The notes: a model not told the origin generated them from the sequence alone. Positions 11,777 through 23,580 are shown, counted from the stretch's first letter. The stretch is 64,000 nucleotides of DNA from Piliocolobus tephrosceles (GCF_002776525.5 NC_045443.1:38280531-38344530), one strand, 5' to 3'. Translations and numbers: made by a program.

Positions 11777-13549
11777 TGAACATCTGAGAATCAATAATTC
11801 TTTCACAACTCAGCAATGTAGAATCCTTCAAAGAAATAGTCAATGTTTGCTTTGAGGGTGTGAACTCCAGCATGAAAATACTTCATGGGAAGTGATATAG
11901 AGGCTTAGAGAAGTTAAAACTTTCAAAAGTATCAGACATGTATGTTTTACAGCTGCACCTGAGAAGGAGATTGCTTATGTTCGTGGCCACCATTAATTTT
12001 TATAAAGTCCACCTCAAATACCTTTTTGAAAACATTCTTTCCATAGAGGAATCAAGTTCTAACATTAATATCTCCTACAAGTGGTTTATAATTTGCCAGA
12101 AGTCCTGGAGAACCTTTTTCACACACACTGTTACCAATTATGATACCACTTTCATGTAGGTCTCTCAGCTTGGCTTTCGTCCAGGCTGTTAGGTGAAATT
12201 AGGCCCAGAAAATCGGATTATTACATCCCAAGGGAAACAACTGATAAGCAGCAGATGATTGTTCATCTCCTTGCTACTTGCTGGTGTTGAGGTGTTGCTA
12301 GTTGCAAAGCCAATTTGTTAACAATTAGTGCTCATTAGAATCATTTCCTGTTATCGATTCTAAACATGTGACAAAGCACTTTTAGGAAATTGGACCCCCA
12401 AAAGTAACTATACGTCAGTGATGAGCAATTAAAACTCTCAAGATGCAGTGTAATTCCTAACCAGAGTCATCAGTTTCCAAGTAATTATTTTTGCTTTGGA
12501 ACCCACCTGCTATCCTGTCCAGTTTAGAGATGTGCTGGAACAGGAACATACTTCTTAATTAGCAGAGGTTGTGGATAAGTCAGTGTGGTAACAAAAGGAA
12601 TTTTCTTTTCTTATCTGCTTTAGCTGTTTGTAGTATAGCTTTAAGGCACAAAAACTGCCAGCTTGCAGTACAACACATGTATTTGCAAGAGTGTGAAATT
12701 AAATGCATTACTTCTATTATCTAAACATCTAAGCTTAGTTTTTAAGTCTCTATTCACCTTTGATCACAATGAACTCTAAATATAGAATCATAAATGGAGT
12801 CACTGTGCATTACATTCAAGTTTAAATATTGCCAGTATCAGCTTTCTAAAACATTATATATGACTTTAATAAAATTAGCATAAATACTATAGGCATTTGA
12901 AATTTTTCTTAGAAAAGGCATTGTATTGATCTACTTTTTGAATATAGATCTACATGCGTTATATGCTACAAATATATACTCAATAGATGGGCCTTCATTA
13001 TCTAATTAAAATATTAATTATCTGTACAACTAGCAACTGCTAATACTTGCCAAATATTCTTTAGAATTAAGAGAATATCCCTTATTTCCTCCTTTGTAAG
13101 TAATGGTCTTTACATATGAACTATTCAGTTATTTTTGTAGTATCAGAATTAAAACTCAATGATACCCCTCTGCCTTCTCTTCCTTTTCTATATCACCCAC
13201 TAAATTTTCCTTTGCTTCTGTGTTTATTTTATAAATGTAAAGAATTATCCCTACTCATTTTCCCCTAGGTTTAATAATGCTAAAAATATTTCTTCTTGTT
13301 GTTGCAGAGCATGGAGATGTAAACTAAGTATATTTCTGTTTCTGAATTTCTTATTCCCATATTAAAAGCTTATATCAATGGAGAAATTAAGTGTATGTTT
13401 TTTTTTTAATGCCCTATGTTCAACCCCTCTATCCTTAATAAACAGAGATGGTATTGACACAAGTGAATTTTGTTTAACCACACTACATTTGCTTCTTAAT
13501 TAGTGAATATTCATCTGTCATCAGCAGCAGCTATGACACCCCTCCCTGC
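11777..13549. other. Unique sequence upstream of the start exon, with homeodomain-like motifs
   Basis: Free of recognisable repeats. 12180-12620 is dense in homeodomain-core motifs (GTTAACAATTAG, CATTAG, GAGCAATTAAAAC, AAGTAATTATT, CTTAATTAGC) and reads like conserved non-coding sequence; 12700-13450 is very AT-rich. No coding frame. Confidence 0.4.
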
Positions 13550-13718
13550 TAACATGTTCTGTCATAAATAATCAATGAGGCACTATTAATATTCATGAGC
13601 TGGAATCTGTGTAGTCATGTGCACTGATGCAGAGACGGGGGAGTGTTGCCATGAACTGACTGGAAACTCTGTGTGTGTATCCGTGAGTACAAGATACTTA
13701 GGGAAAGCGAAGAAGAGC

Positions 13719-13757
13719 ATGCTGCTACACACCACTCTGGCTTACGCTTCCTGCTAA
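13719..13757 (+). promoter_or_regulatory. Upstream ORF 1 (12 codons) in the putative leader
   Basis: ATG at 13719 with A at -3 (adequate Kozak), encoding MLLHTTLAYASC then TAA at 13755-13757. It matters only if the transcript starts upstream of it. It ends 139 nt before the main ATG, a distance compatible with reinitiation. Confidence 0.35.
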
Positions 13758-13793
13758 CAGCGGTTTGTCTGTGTTTCTGGACTGAAGTGACTG

Positions 13794-13895
13794 ATGAAAA
13801 ACAGTAGTCAAGTCTGGAGGGTGATTCCCTTTCAGTTCACTTGCCTTTCAGTTCTGGGGAAATTAGAAGATTTGCTCTCTCTCTCTGCTTCTTAG
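13794..13895 (+). promoter_or_regulatory. Upstream ORF 2 (33 codons) ending one base before the main ATG
   Basis: ATG at 13794 (weak context: C at -3, A at +4) opens 33 codons (MKNSSQVWRV at its start, LSLSAS at its end) and stops at TAG 13893-13895. The main ATG begins at 13897, one base later and in a different frame. Such an arrangement could lower, or couple, translation of the main ORF. The same TAG is also the AG of an acceptor-like tract, so if splicing occurs there this uORF is removed. Confidence 0.35.
13871..13895 (+). other. 3' splice-acceptor-like pyrimidine tract directly before the start codon
   Basis: An almost pure pyrimidine run (TTTGCTCTCTCTCTCTGCTT then CTTAG) ends in AG at 13894-13895, one base before the ATG. 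It resembles a 3' splice site. If used, the exon would be 13896-13965 (70 nt) with an upstream non-coding exon. It may equally be just a CT-rich leader. Confidence 0.3.
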
Positions 13896-13896
13896 A

Positions 13897-13965
13897 ATGG
13901 GCTGCAATTTGTGCACTTTTCAGAAAAGAGAGGAACACTACAAACTGCTGTATGAAGTTTCCCAG
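13897..13965 (+). CDS. PDZRN4: Alternative first coding exon, PDZRN4 short isoform (partial CDS)
   Basis: ATG in a strong Kozak context (A at -3, G at +4) opens 23 codons that end exactly at CAG followed by gtgagt, a perfect splice donor, in phase 0. The peptide starts MGCNLCTFQKREEHYK and ends LLYEVSQ. From memory this is the unique N-terminus of the short PDZRN4 isoform, which lacks the RING and TRAF-like zinc finger region of the long form and continues into exons encoding PDZ domain sequence; the paralogue PDZRN3 has a similar alternative start (MGC, xxxEExYKLLYEV). PDZRN proteins are PDZ scaffold/E3-ligase-family proteins; without the RING this isoform should act only as a scaffold. Gly2, Cys3 and Cys6 fit an N-myristoylation plus palmitoylation signal, so membrane attachment is plausible (inference). 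The next exon is not in the window. The main alternative is an internal exon using the acceptor-like tract just upstream. Confidence 0.75.
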
Positions 13966-13971
13966 GTGAGT
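13966..13971 (+). other. 5' splice donor of the PDZRN4 start exon
   Basis: CAG|gtgagt matches the U1 snRNA consensus completely over CAG/GTGAGT. It sets the 3' end of the 23-codon exon. No convincing partner exon was found downstream to 64000, so the following intron would be at least 50 kb. Confidence 0.75.
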
Positions 13972-16900
13972 GCAGGGTCTGATACCAGCAACTAAGAGCC
14001 AGGCTTTGTGTTTGTCTGTAAGATGGTAAATGAATTCTGGCTAGCTTTATTTTTTCTTTCAGTACATTTCAGAATTGAGGGCAGACTTGCCGGTTTGGGG
14101 CTTTTAATTTTGGTTTTGGGTGGCAGTTTTCAGCTTCCTTGCCACTCCCCCTTCAGATGACTTCCTGTGGGATTCTTTTTAACATTTTGTGTATCTACTG
14201 CCAAGATGTCAGTCACATAACAGGAGTAGCACTGAGATCCATGTCTGTAATATTTTGAGATACCTCTTTCATTTTGGAATACTGTTGACATTTGAAAATC
14301 AATTGTATCATTGTCTGCATAAATACTGGGGTTTAATAAGTCTATGATCTCTGTTATTTTCAATAGACAGGAGAAGTTTCCTGCCAAATCTTGTTAGCCA
14401 GAGGAAATTATTGGATGAATTGAGAATTTGTGCTTTGGTTTAAGAGGAAGACCTAGCAATTTTGTATTACATGAGAAAAAAAAATATATGCTCTGTCCTG
14501 ACTGAACAAGAAGATAAAGAAATTCTCTTACCACTTGTTCTTGGCTCCATTATATAAGGTTTTTGTTTGTTTAGCACTAGAAATTAATTTTGAGAGCTTA
14601 TGAAAACAACTGTAGGTGACCTAGAAAAAAGTGTATAAATTTAGATGTCTCTTTTATGTGTATCCGCGGGCTTTTCAGAATACAAATAAGAAAACTAGAT
14701 CCTGAGCCCTTATAGTTTTAACAGAATTTTCTTAACTTACTGTTTTATTGGGGGAGGTTCCCCTGGGAGTGTATGCTCAAGTTCAAATTTCTTATCTAGC
14801 AAAATAAAGTTTATTTCTCCCTTCTTGCAGTTTGTCCCAAAGGTGACACAGTATTACATTTGTTCTTAGACAAGATTGCTGATGAAAGACGATGCTTGGA
14901 TGTTGGTGGCCCATGGCACAGCAGTAGCCAAGTACCCACTAACTACTGGCTCCCTCAGATTTCCCCCTGACGTGATTCATTTCACAGTGGGCTAATTACA
15001 AAGTGGATTTGCTACACATGAAACAGCCTCCTCAGTTGCAATGTTAATGCACATTTTCATGGTAATGTGATCAGAGGCTCATTAGCCAGTTTCCAAAATG
15101 ATCCTCTGCATTAATTAAATATAAAAATGACTGCTTTATCACCATAGAGAGGAAAAAGAAAATTAACATTGTTAATTACACCAGGGGCAATACCTTTTGC
15201 TTCATTTTTTAGTACAAACTTGCAAGGATAGGCTAAAATAATATTCATTTCCTAGATGAGCTCTCATCCACTTTGACTCATGAAAACAGTCTCTAGGTGG
15301 AACACTTTCCTTTAGTTTGGTTGTTAGAGTTTGAGTTCTAGTATTATTTCTCTTTGGGTGGTGGAGGAGCAGAGGAGTGGATTCATCAATCTTTTTTTTT
15401 TTCTCTCTCTCTGAATTACTAAATTTATATAAAAGGACAATATGGAAAGAGTGGTAGGTGGCATCCTCCCTGATTATGCCTAGGTTAAGCTGTTTATATT
15501 CTACTAAGAAATCCAGCAGGATTACTGCAGCCAGAAAGGACCACTGTATTTGCTAAGAAGCAGGAGCCTTTGTTATAGATTTTTAAAATGCTTGTCTGTG
15601 AGTTTTGCCTTCAAGTGCTGCCTAAATCTTGAGAAAATAGATAAGCCATGCTCTTTATTGCCTCTACCTGTACTCATCCATATATTTATTTTATTTCCTC
15701 TACTCCTGAGTTGCAGTACTTATGATCTTTAATAAAGGGGGTGAAAAATAAAGTATTAGCTTCCTTTAACTGGCTTTTATTAGATAAGCTAAAGCCCCAG
15801 CTTAAAGGTCTTGCATGTGTTTTCCAAGGGGAGCCCTCCTGCAATTTGTCCCCAGCTTTGCCTTCTATTTTATTGAGTTAATGGAATAGATAAGATATCA
15901 AAGGAAACTAGTGATAGGCTCATATAATACGCTGGAGCCCCGTGTGGTGCTACAAACTAGTTTCTATTTTTATTTGGAGGAAAGGCAGCTCAGAGCGCAC
16001 ATGAAAGTGAACATGTTCTTAACCAGGTGTTCAGGAGGGCACATAGCTTCCCCCATAAGAGAGGATACTATTTACAAAAGTGACTTGTGATTGGAAGCCT
16101 ATTTCTAGCTGTGTGTTAAAATAAACTTGCTGGCACATACACTAACACCTGATTGCCCAAATCATATTTATTTAAAGAATTGTAATTCTCAGATCATTTG
16201 CCTTTTTGTTTCTTTTGTTACTATTCCTTATGAGCTAACGCAAAATAAAGTTTACCAGGAGATGTGAAAATTTAAGATTAGCATCGATTACAAAACATAT
16301 GATCAACAGCAACAATGTTTATTTCTTTATAATAAAATCATTATGATATTGAACTTTTCCACGTTTTCTTTCTAGATTTAGTGACCTGATAATACAGGAC
16401 ACATAGAATGCAGTTTGTGGTTTATAACTGCAGTAAACAAACCTAATGTGCTCGCTGAGGAGTCTAGTAAAACAATCAGAATGGTGTGCTTAAGTGTGAA
16501 ATGAGGTCAAGTTTATATTTTGTTGATATTTTTGCTCCTCTGGAGGAGCTAAGACTTTCAGTTGGCACAAGAGATGGAATGTCACCTCAAGAAAATTATT
16601 TTCAACTGGAGTTGGGCCAATCAGGCTCCAGTATGCACACAGATGCAAGAATCTGGGGTTTGGGTAGATCCAGTAACCTTCACATCATGCAGTTTTCATG
16701 CGTCTTTACACATCTATTAACTTTTGTTTGTGCCCGGGACACAGTTTTTATCTGCAGTGATTTATTTTATTCAAAGTAAGTTATTTATTAACCTCTTATG
16801 AATTAATAAATGGGTAATGGGAACAATGTCCTTCTGTTGACATAAACTGAACAGCCTGTTTCTTATTAATTTGATTAAATACCGTTCTGGACCAAGAGAG

Positions 16901-17462
16901 CTACAATAGCTTGTTAGGTATTTCTGGCCTAATAACAGATTTATTTCTGAGGAAGATTATATAATAATACTTAAATCTAATGACGTTAAAGCTTGTTTTT
17001 TTCACACATGAATCCAATGTAACTTTTTGATTACGTTATGGCGATTATTGATGGGATATTCATTGGTGTTCCGTAATGTGTTAAAATTGGGAGCAAATAT
17101 TTAGAAGACCATACTGTTAACAAAAAGCTGTTTATAGGATTTCATTTAAATATTATATTGTGATATGCAAGATTCTGTTCTTATTCCCTTCCCATATCAG
17201 GGTAAAGAAAGTAATTTGCCTTCAATCTCAGGAAAACCAGAAGTAGAATAGCACTAGTTTTTAGGCAATGTCACTGCTGTGACTGTTGTTCTCTTCTAAG
17301 TGGATACTGTAGCACAACAGAGAGTTCATTTATTAATTTGAATGGTTTGGCACAGCTGAGAGGTCTCCCCCACCACCTGCATCTGTGAATTAGTAACGGA
17401 AACTGAAACAGAACCTGGCATTGAAAGTAACAGTATTGAAAGCAGCTGACGGTGAGGACGTA
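13972..17462. other. 5' part of the short-isoform intron; unique sequence
   Basis: Long stretch without recognisable repeats right after the start exon. 14985-15185 carries clustered TAATTA-type motifs (CTAATTAC, ATTAGC, ATTAATTAAAT, GTTAATTAC) and is a conserved-enhancer candidate. No coding frame. Confidence 0.4.
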
Positions 17463-17545
17463 GAATATTCTAGACACTGTGCTAAGCACTTTTCCCTAAG
17501 CATCATCTTATTTAATCCTCACAATACCAAGAAAGAGTTACAGGA
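17463..17545 (-). repeat. MIR SINE fragment
   Basis: TCTAGACACTGTGCTAAGC followed by CATCTTATTTAATCCTCACA is the reverse complement of the MIR 3' portion. Confidence 0.6.
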
Positions 17546-17994
17546 TCGCTTCCCATAGCTTTTAAATATGCTAAAGTCTCCTCTATTCTAGAATATTTCT
17601 TGGATCTCATATAATCTCCCTTCTCTGGGTGCTGTCCTAGATCTTTCAGATATTTATTTTATCTCATACTATGTAACCCCTACTCATAGTCTCTTAACTT
17701 TTTCCCCCAAACTTTATCCTTTTCCCACGTTCCTTAGTGCCAGTGAAGGTCTCACCTTCCCTTTTGCTTTCAACAAAACTCAAAACCACTGAATGAAAAG
17801 GGCCACTTCTGCCTTCTCCACCCACACAGTGGCTTCCCTGGCTCTTTTATTTGTGCACATTCCCAGCATCAATTCCTGCCTTCCCACAATCACAACTCCT
17901 TTTATTAACTCTCTCTGATACCATGATAAGAATTTTCCCTCTTAGATTTTGTCATTGTGTCAGTCCACCCTGATGGCTTCTGTTGGAATAATTA
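17546..17994. other. Pyrimidine-rich sequence, possibly LINE-2-derived
   Basis: CT-rich on the + strand and leading into an L2 segment; wording is suggestive of L2 but not diagnostic. No gene. Confidence 0.35.
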
Positions 17995-18480
17995 TCTAGA
18001 AAATGTTTAATGGCTCCCAATTACTATAAAATGAAGTAAACATTTCTTATTCCAGTTTTCAAGGCCCTCTTGAGCTGCTTCTAAGTTTCTTTCCAATTGT
18101 CTCTCTTCCTATTCTTCCTCTAATGCAATTTGTAATTGCTCCAGGCTCTATTTTTTGCTATTCTCTTAAGGTCAGCCTCCCAATTTGGACCCTTGTAACT
18201 TAGTTCCATTTCTTCAGCCTCTGTGGAAGACACCTTATATTCATCTCTGCCACTATTTTCTTATATCACTGGTTATTTGAATGTCTCCTTGTGCAGAAAG
18301 ATTTCTGCAATTACTGTTCTTTTGTAAAAAAAATTAATCTCTCCCACCTTGGGACTCCTTTTCATGTTTGCCTGCCTGGTATGATAGTCAATTATGTCTG
18401 AGTGAATTATAAGCATCTGGAGGGCAGGCCAGGTGCTTGTTTGTCCTTTCACCTTCATTCTCACAGCAGACAGTCATTAG
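17995..18480 (+). repeat. LINE-2 fragment
   Basis: TTTAATGGCTCCCAATTACT, TTTTCAAGGCCCTCTTGAGC and later AATTATAAGCATCTGGAGGG follow the order of the L2 3' part (TGGCTCCCCA, AAGGCCCTCCA, GAGCTCCTTGAGGGCAG). Open frames here are fossils. Confidence 0.6.
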
Positions 18481-20109
18481 GACTCAACAGGATCCCCTGC
18501 TCATCTGCAGCCTCTTTAGAATTAAACTACCCCATCCACAGCTGCTGGCTAAGGACCATATCACTCTGCCTTCCCCTCCACTCTATACCTAACAGCTGAT
18601 TAAACCAGGGACCAGCACTTGGTGCATAAAGTTGAGGGCTCAGTTAGGTTTTTTCAGTCTCAGAAATGTATATTGGGAAGTAGGGCACTAGTAATGGGGC
18701 AAGGATAGAAAGGAATGTTGGTGGGGGAGTTAGGGGGTTTGTGTTCCACTGTATCTGTGAGGATCTGACCTACCAAGAGAATCAGAGACATCTAAGAAAT
18801 GAAGCAGGTGGGTCATGAGAAAGGCTAAATAAATAGCAGGTTCTCAGAATGGCTTTTCCCCCCCCCAGTTCTAACACCTTCCTATGATACACCTCCATTT
18901 TATTTGCTAGAATGAGATGTCTGTCCCTTAATATCAGAATAACAAGTGAAGACGCACCATAAAAATGGCTTGCTTTTGTCAACCACCCAGCAGATATCTT
19001 AAACTCTGGACATGTGGTTCAGTTCAAAAACTTTGGGTAAGCTCTGATTGCTTAATATGTGCCAAGGTCTGAACTTTGCCATGTGATAATCCTTGCTTTT
19101 GAGAAATGCACAGTCTGGTAGCATAAGAAAGGCATAAGCAGAGAATGTTCAATTTAATGTGCTAAATATTGAATCAACAGAGATACTGACAGACAGCTAT
19201 GGAAATGCAAAGGTGCTGCTCAGCATGATAGGGGCTTGGGGAGTGGGGGAGAAGAAGGGAGAAGAAACTAAAATGATGAAAGCGTTTTTAAAAAGCCCAT
19301 GGAGGTGACAAACAGGCAGTAGATGTCAATGGATTGGGGATTGGAAACTATAAGCAATAGGTGTTGCTAAATGCTAAAGTAGGAGGCAGACTCCCTGGAT
19401 GTAGCCTGAAAGTGCTCAAGACAGACCCTAAAGAATTTCCCATGTTCCAATTTTCTGTTCATTTTTTTAGGAGAAAGATAACTGTGATAAGAGTTCAATT
19501 GCGGATTTGGTTATGGTGTGTACTTGGGGACAAATAGGCTTGATTTGGGGATGGTGCACTACAGCAGGACTACAACAAGGGAAACCAATGAGGAGGCTGC
19601 TGAAAAGGCTAAGTTAGTGGTCAAAAGAATATAAAAGGAGAACAAAAGTGAGGCCTACTAGGAGGTAATTTCAATAGGTATCTGTCTCTTGAGACTGAGT
19701 TGATGTTACGAAGTTTACAGAGAGAAGAAATAAAAGAAGGCAAGTGTGTTCTGAAAAGGAAGAGGAGATTATTGATTTCATTCGCAGGATATCTAAGCAA
19801 TGTCCAGGGTCAGTGGAAGAGTGAATATTCAAAACTAAAACTTGGCATATATGTGTCTGTTGGATGAGATCACCCAGGCAGATGTGACAAGTAAGGGAGA
19901 ACCAAAAAGTGAGGAGAGGTATAAGCACTGAGAAACAGGCCAATAAGAAGAAAGAAAAGGAAAAGACTGACATTATTACAGAGTGGGAAGGAAAATGAGC
20001 AGAAAGTTATGGAAGTCAAGAGGAGAGAGATTTAAAATCGAAGTGGCTACTGTGGTCAATTGCATTAGCGTGTATAATAAGAACCAAGTGTCTGGATTTG
20101 AAAATATGC
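18481..20109. other. Mostly unique sequence; weak old-repeat echoes
   Basis: 19045-19150 (TATGTGCCAAGGTCTGAAC ... TCTGGTAGCATAAG) faintly resembles a reverse L2 3' end. The rest shows nothing recognisable. A C run lies at about 18859-18866. Confidence 0.35.
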
Positions 20110-20480
20110 TATGTGCTAGTCAGATGCCTCTTTAGAACAGACTTGCTCCAGCTGCTGGACGTGCTGTCAGCAAAAGCCTTTAACTGTCGGCTCCACTGTA
20201 ACTGTCTTAGCTGCAGAAAGTCCCTCACCCGACATCATTCCCCTTCCTGGGAGGCCCATATCCAATGATGGATTGATGCAAGTATATACAGGTCTGGCCA
20301 TCTTCTGCCCCAAACCTTACTTGGGACACTCTGAAAGGCAATTTGAGCTCAAGAGCTCCCTGTAGCTGGTATTGGGCCTCAGAGTTCAGTCCTCCTGCCC
20401 AATCCTGGTTCCTTCCTGTCCCTTCCACAAAGGGAATACTCCTTAGTAAACATCTTGCACACTGCATTATAATCACTATA
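20110..20480. repeat. Possible old LTR/LINE remnant
   Basis: GCCCAATCCTGGTTCCTTCC, CACAAAGGGAATACTCC and TAGTAAACATCTTGCACAC have the style of an old repeat ending with a decayed poly(A)-signal region. Class not resolved. Confidence 0.25.
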
Positions 20481-22200
20481 ATCTCAGCATTGGCTTACTG
20501 GAGAGCCTAACCTGGTGATGATCATTTCAGTAGAAAAATAATCCAAAAAGTGGTGAATTCAAAGAAAAAGATTGACAGCACTTTCAAGAACTTGAGATAT
20601 GACAGATTATCAAAAATGAAGTTATGCTATCATTGGATTAAAGCTTTTCTTGGCCTTTTTTGTTAAATGCAAAATTATTTAAAATTGTGAATATGAAAAA
20701 TGAAAGTTATCACTACCTTCCCTTTAAAAGTAAGATAAGTTGATTTTACATCTTGAGCTATGATGTTCAGAGTGATGATAATATAGTGATTAAAAAATAG
20801 AAGATGTACATTTAGCTGGAATGTTCCTTTTAAAGACCTTTGAAGAAAATCTTAAATGTCAGAGTGGTTTTGATATGCAAAAGATCTTTTATAAAAGTAA
20901 ATATTTTAATGATTATAATTAATTTAGGCAGGTTTAATAAGTGAAGTGCCCTTCCTTTATAGAAGGATCAAAATGTCGTAATTTTATTAAAAATATATAA
21001 TTTCTTTATATTTTCACTGTTTTATTTAATTGATCTAGACCTAAGAGAAAGTCAGCCATTTCTAATTGCATATCTATTTAGATGGAATATTGTAGGAAGA
21101 CATTTTCACTGTTTCCAAGTTACACGCAAGGGAGGCATGTTACCAAAAACTTAGCTAGAAAATATGCTTAGATATTTGACTCTTCGACTCACCTGAATTT
21201 TTTAGTGAAGTAGGATAACCTCATTAGAAAATTATTTAATTAATTTTGTTTAAAAATATTTCCAGAACACATAATCTTATTTACATAATTATTTAACCTG
21301 CACATTTGTTACTCATTTCCAATCATGGTATTAACAAGTGAACTGCATATCTTTGGCAAACAGTGGTTTCTTTACAAGTGTTATTAAGTAATTAAGAATA
21401 AAGATTAACTGATAGTGCAGAATCCTCCCGCAACAGTCAATCACTGTCCAGTACGTTAATTTTATATAAGTAGATTTTCATACATTGAATTTTCACAAGT
21501 CATTTAATAGGTATGCAATCAATCTGATTAAATGATTAAGACACAAGAATTAAATCACTAGGTAGTCTATCAAAAGAGGTCCCAAGCTTGTGGTTTTATG
21601 AAGATCCTATACTCTTGACATGTTTATAATTCATGGGGAAAAAGTGAGCACACAGCCCAAAACAGGATCTGCCTCGATCATTCAATCTTTTCCAGACACT
21701 GTTTTCTATCATTATCCATCCTAGGGCATGCACCTTGAGAATTTTAGGTATTATTCTTAAAAAACGTCTTCTTGTGACTCATGTGAATTTAGAGTAGCAC
21801 TGAGTAGCAATCATGTCTTCAGACTTAAAATTACAGATAATTCAAATGCAGCTGTGTTTTCTATATCTAAATGCAACATTTCCAAAGTCATCAGTATTAC
21901 CTGTCCCAGCTCCATCTTCCTTCCAGCTGTATTCATTTCTTCTTTCTTAATTCTATCACTTTCAATGTGGAATTCTAGCCTTAAAACGTTATTATGAATA
22001 GTTTATTGTCTCCCTCAACAAAAAGCTTAAAAGGTAGCAGCCCCATATTCTCCTGTATTTCGACATATAACATCTAATTGCTAATTTGTGCCATTATGTA
22101 GCAAGCTGTAAATCTTGCTTTATGGTTGTTTAGGTCCCGTGAAGCTTTGCTTTTTCCCCTCCCTTCTGTTTTATGTAGCTTTATAGAAACATTGTAGGGC
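20481..22200. other. AT-rich unique sequence
   Basis: No gene and no repeat recognised. 21300-21540 has several ATTAA / TAATTA-like motifs and might be conserved non-coding sequence. Confidence 0.4.
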
Positions 22201-22228
22201 TTTATTTATTTATTTATTTATTTATTTA
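22201..22228. repeat. (TTTA)7 microsatellite
   Basis: Seven uninterrupted TTTA units in otherwise unique sequence, not attached to an Alu. Confidence 0.9.
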
Positions 22229-22539
22229 GGAAACTTGCTCTCATCTCAGTGCAAATTAGATTTTTTTCCTGAACTAACTTCTCACTCCCAGGCCTCTTAA
22301 GGATCTGTTTCAGATATCTTTATTAACAACAAAAAGACTCTCCCAAGAGTATAGGAACAAAGAGAATTTCTAAACTACTTAGTACAGTTTAAAAAATAAT
22401 AAATCTGCAGATGAAAGGCCACTATTGTAATCAGTGACAGTTAATGTTTTTCTATAACTGAATCATGGTAGAATTTAGATTTTTTTTTTTTTTTTTTAGG
22501 TAAAGCAAAGTTTGGGAAAGAGCATTTCTCACTGAATAC

Positions 22540-22760
22540 CAAAAATAATTATTTTGCACATGCTTTGTGCTCAGGACTCTGCTAGATAGTAACACGGGAC
22601 ACAAAAGAAGCATAAGGAAAAAAAGAAGCCAATCTTCAAGGAGTGTATCATGAAGGAATTAGAAGAAAATGTGAAAAGGTATGACCTTAGTTAGTGCAGT
22701 GGACATGGCAGAGAAAAGACAGTTCTCTATGAGCAAGGGGCATCTAAGAGACTTCATGGA
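22540..22760 (-). repeat. Probable LINE-2 3'-end fragment
   Basis: CTTTGTGCTCAGGACTCTGC, AACACGGGACACAAAAGAAG and CTTCAAGGAGTGTATCATG resemble the reverse complement of the L2 3' end. Confidence 0.4.
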
Positions 22761-23414
22761 ACAGCCAGACAGTGGATATTATTCTGAATGGCCTAGTTTA
22801 GGAGCCAAGGGCCTTTTTTTTTGTTTGTTTGCTTCAGCATAATCATTGCATACCATTTAGTCAAAGGTATTGTGCTTGATGTCCTGATGTCCAGGATGTA
22901 TTGTAAAAGCCAAGTTACAGAAAGATGACTTATAGGATATATTTTGGGGAAATGGGAACAGCCAGACTAAACTAGGTTATGAGACAACTATAGTTATTGA
23001 GGTTCTTGATCTCCACACAAAAGTGAATGGACTTAGTGCTGTCATCCCCACAGGACACAAGACACCCTGAAGATGCAATCAAATAGAGTCTTAAGTTAAT
23101 TTTAATCATAGAATATGTATAAATATTATTTGCTTGGTACTTTAGTTAAAAGAGTTCAGCCATGCTAACTGGACCTACAATAGGTAGATTTTGCCATTTG
23201 CTCAAGTATGCTCTGTTTCCTTGTTGAGTCATGTTTATAATGTTTGAAGTTGACTTGGTCTATGGAATTGTGAGCCTCAGTGTTAAGACAACATGTAAAG
23301 TAATAAATGTTTTACTAAGATGGCACATGGGAGTGTTACTGTCTTTAGTGATTGCATACTAAATACCAAGTACAGCATGGGGAGAAACACTGTGCATAGA
23401 AGAAAAAATAGAGA
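22761..23414. other. Unique sequence, no feature seen
   Basis: No coding or confident repeat signal. Confidence 0.4.
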
Positions 23415-23580
23415 CTTGAATCAAGCAGTCTTCTCTCGGACTGTGAGTTACTTAACTTCATTGAGTCTCTGTTTAATTGATTAGTCTCAACCTGTAAGTG
23501 TTTTGTTGAGGATTAAATGAAATAATATGTTTAAAGGTTATAACACATTACAGGCATGACATAAATAGTAAATTTTATAG
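23415..23580 (+). repeat. MIR SINE
   Basis: TGTGAGTTACTTAACTTCAT, GAGTCTCTGTTTAATTG and GAGGATTAAATGAAATAAT are the central and 3' MIR blocks in order. Confidence 0.6.

Larger units (their letters stand above)
13550..13896 (+). promoter_or_regulatory. Putative internal promoter and 5' leader of the short PDZRN4 transcript
   Basis: This repeat-free stretch directly precedes the start exon. A TATA-like CATAAATAA lies at about 13563-13571 and an AT-rich element ending in ATTCATGAGC follows. There is no CpG island. If that box is used, transcription would start near 13590-13600, giving a leader of about 300 nt that carries several upstream ATGs (13627, 13651, 13719, 13794). The true start site cannot be fixed from sequence alone. 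Confidence 0.45.

Noticed and set aside
22201..22228. Regularly spaced repeats considered as a CRISPR-like array
   Set aside because: Simple tetranucleotide microsatellite without spacers, in a eukaryotic genome.
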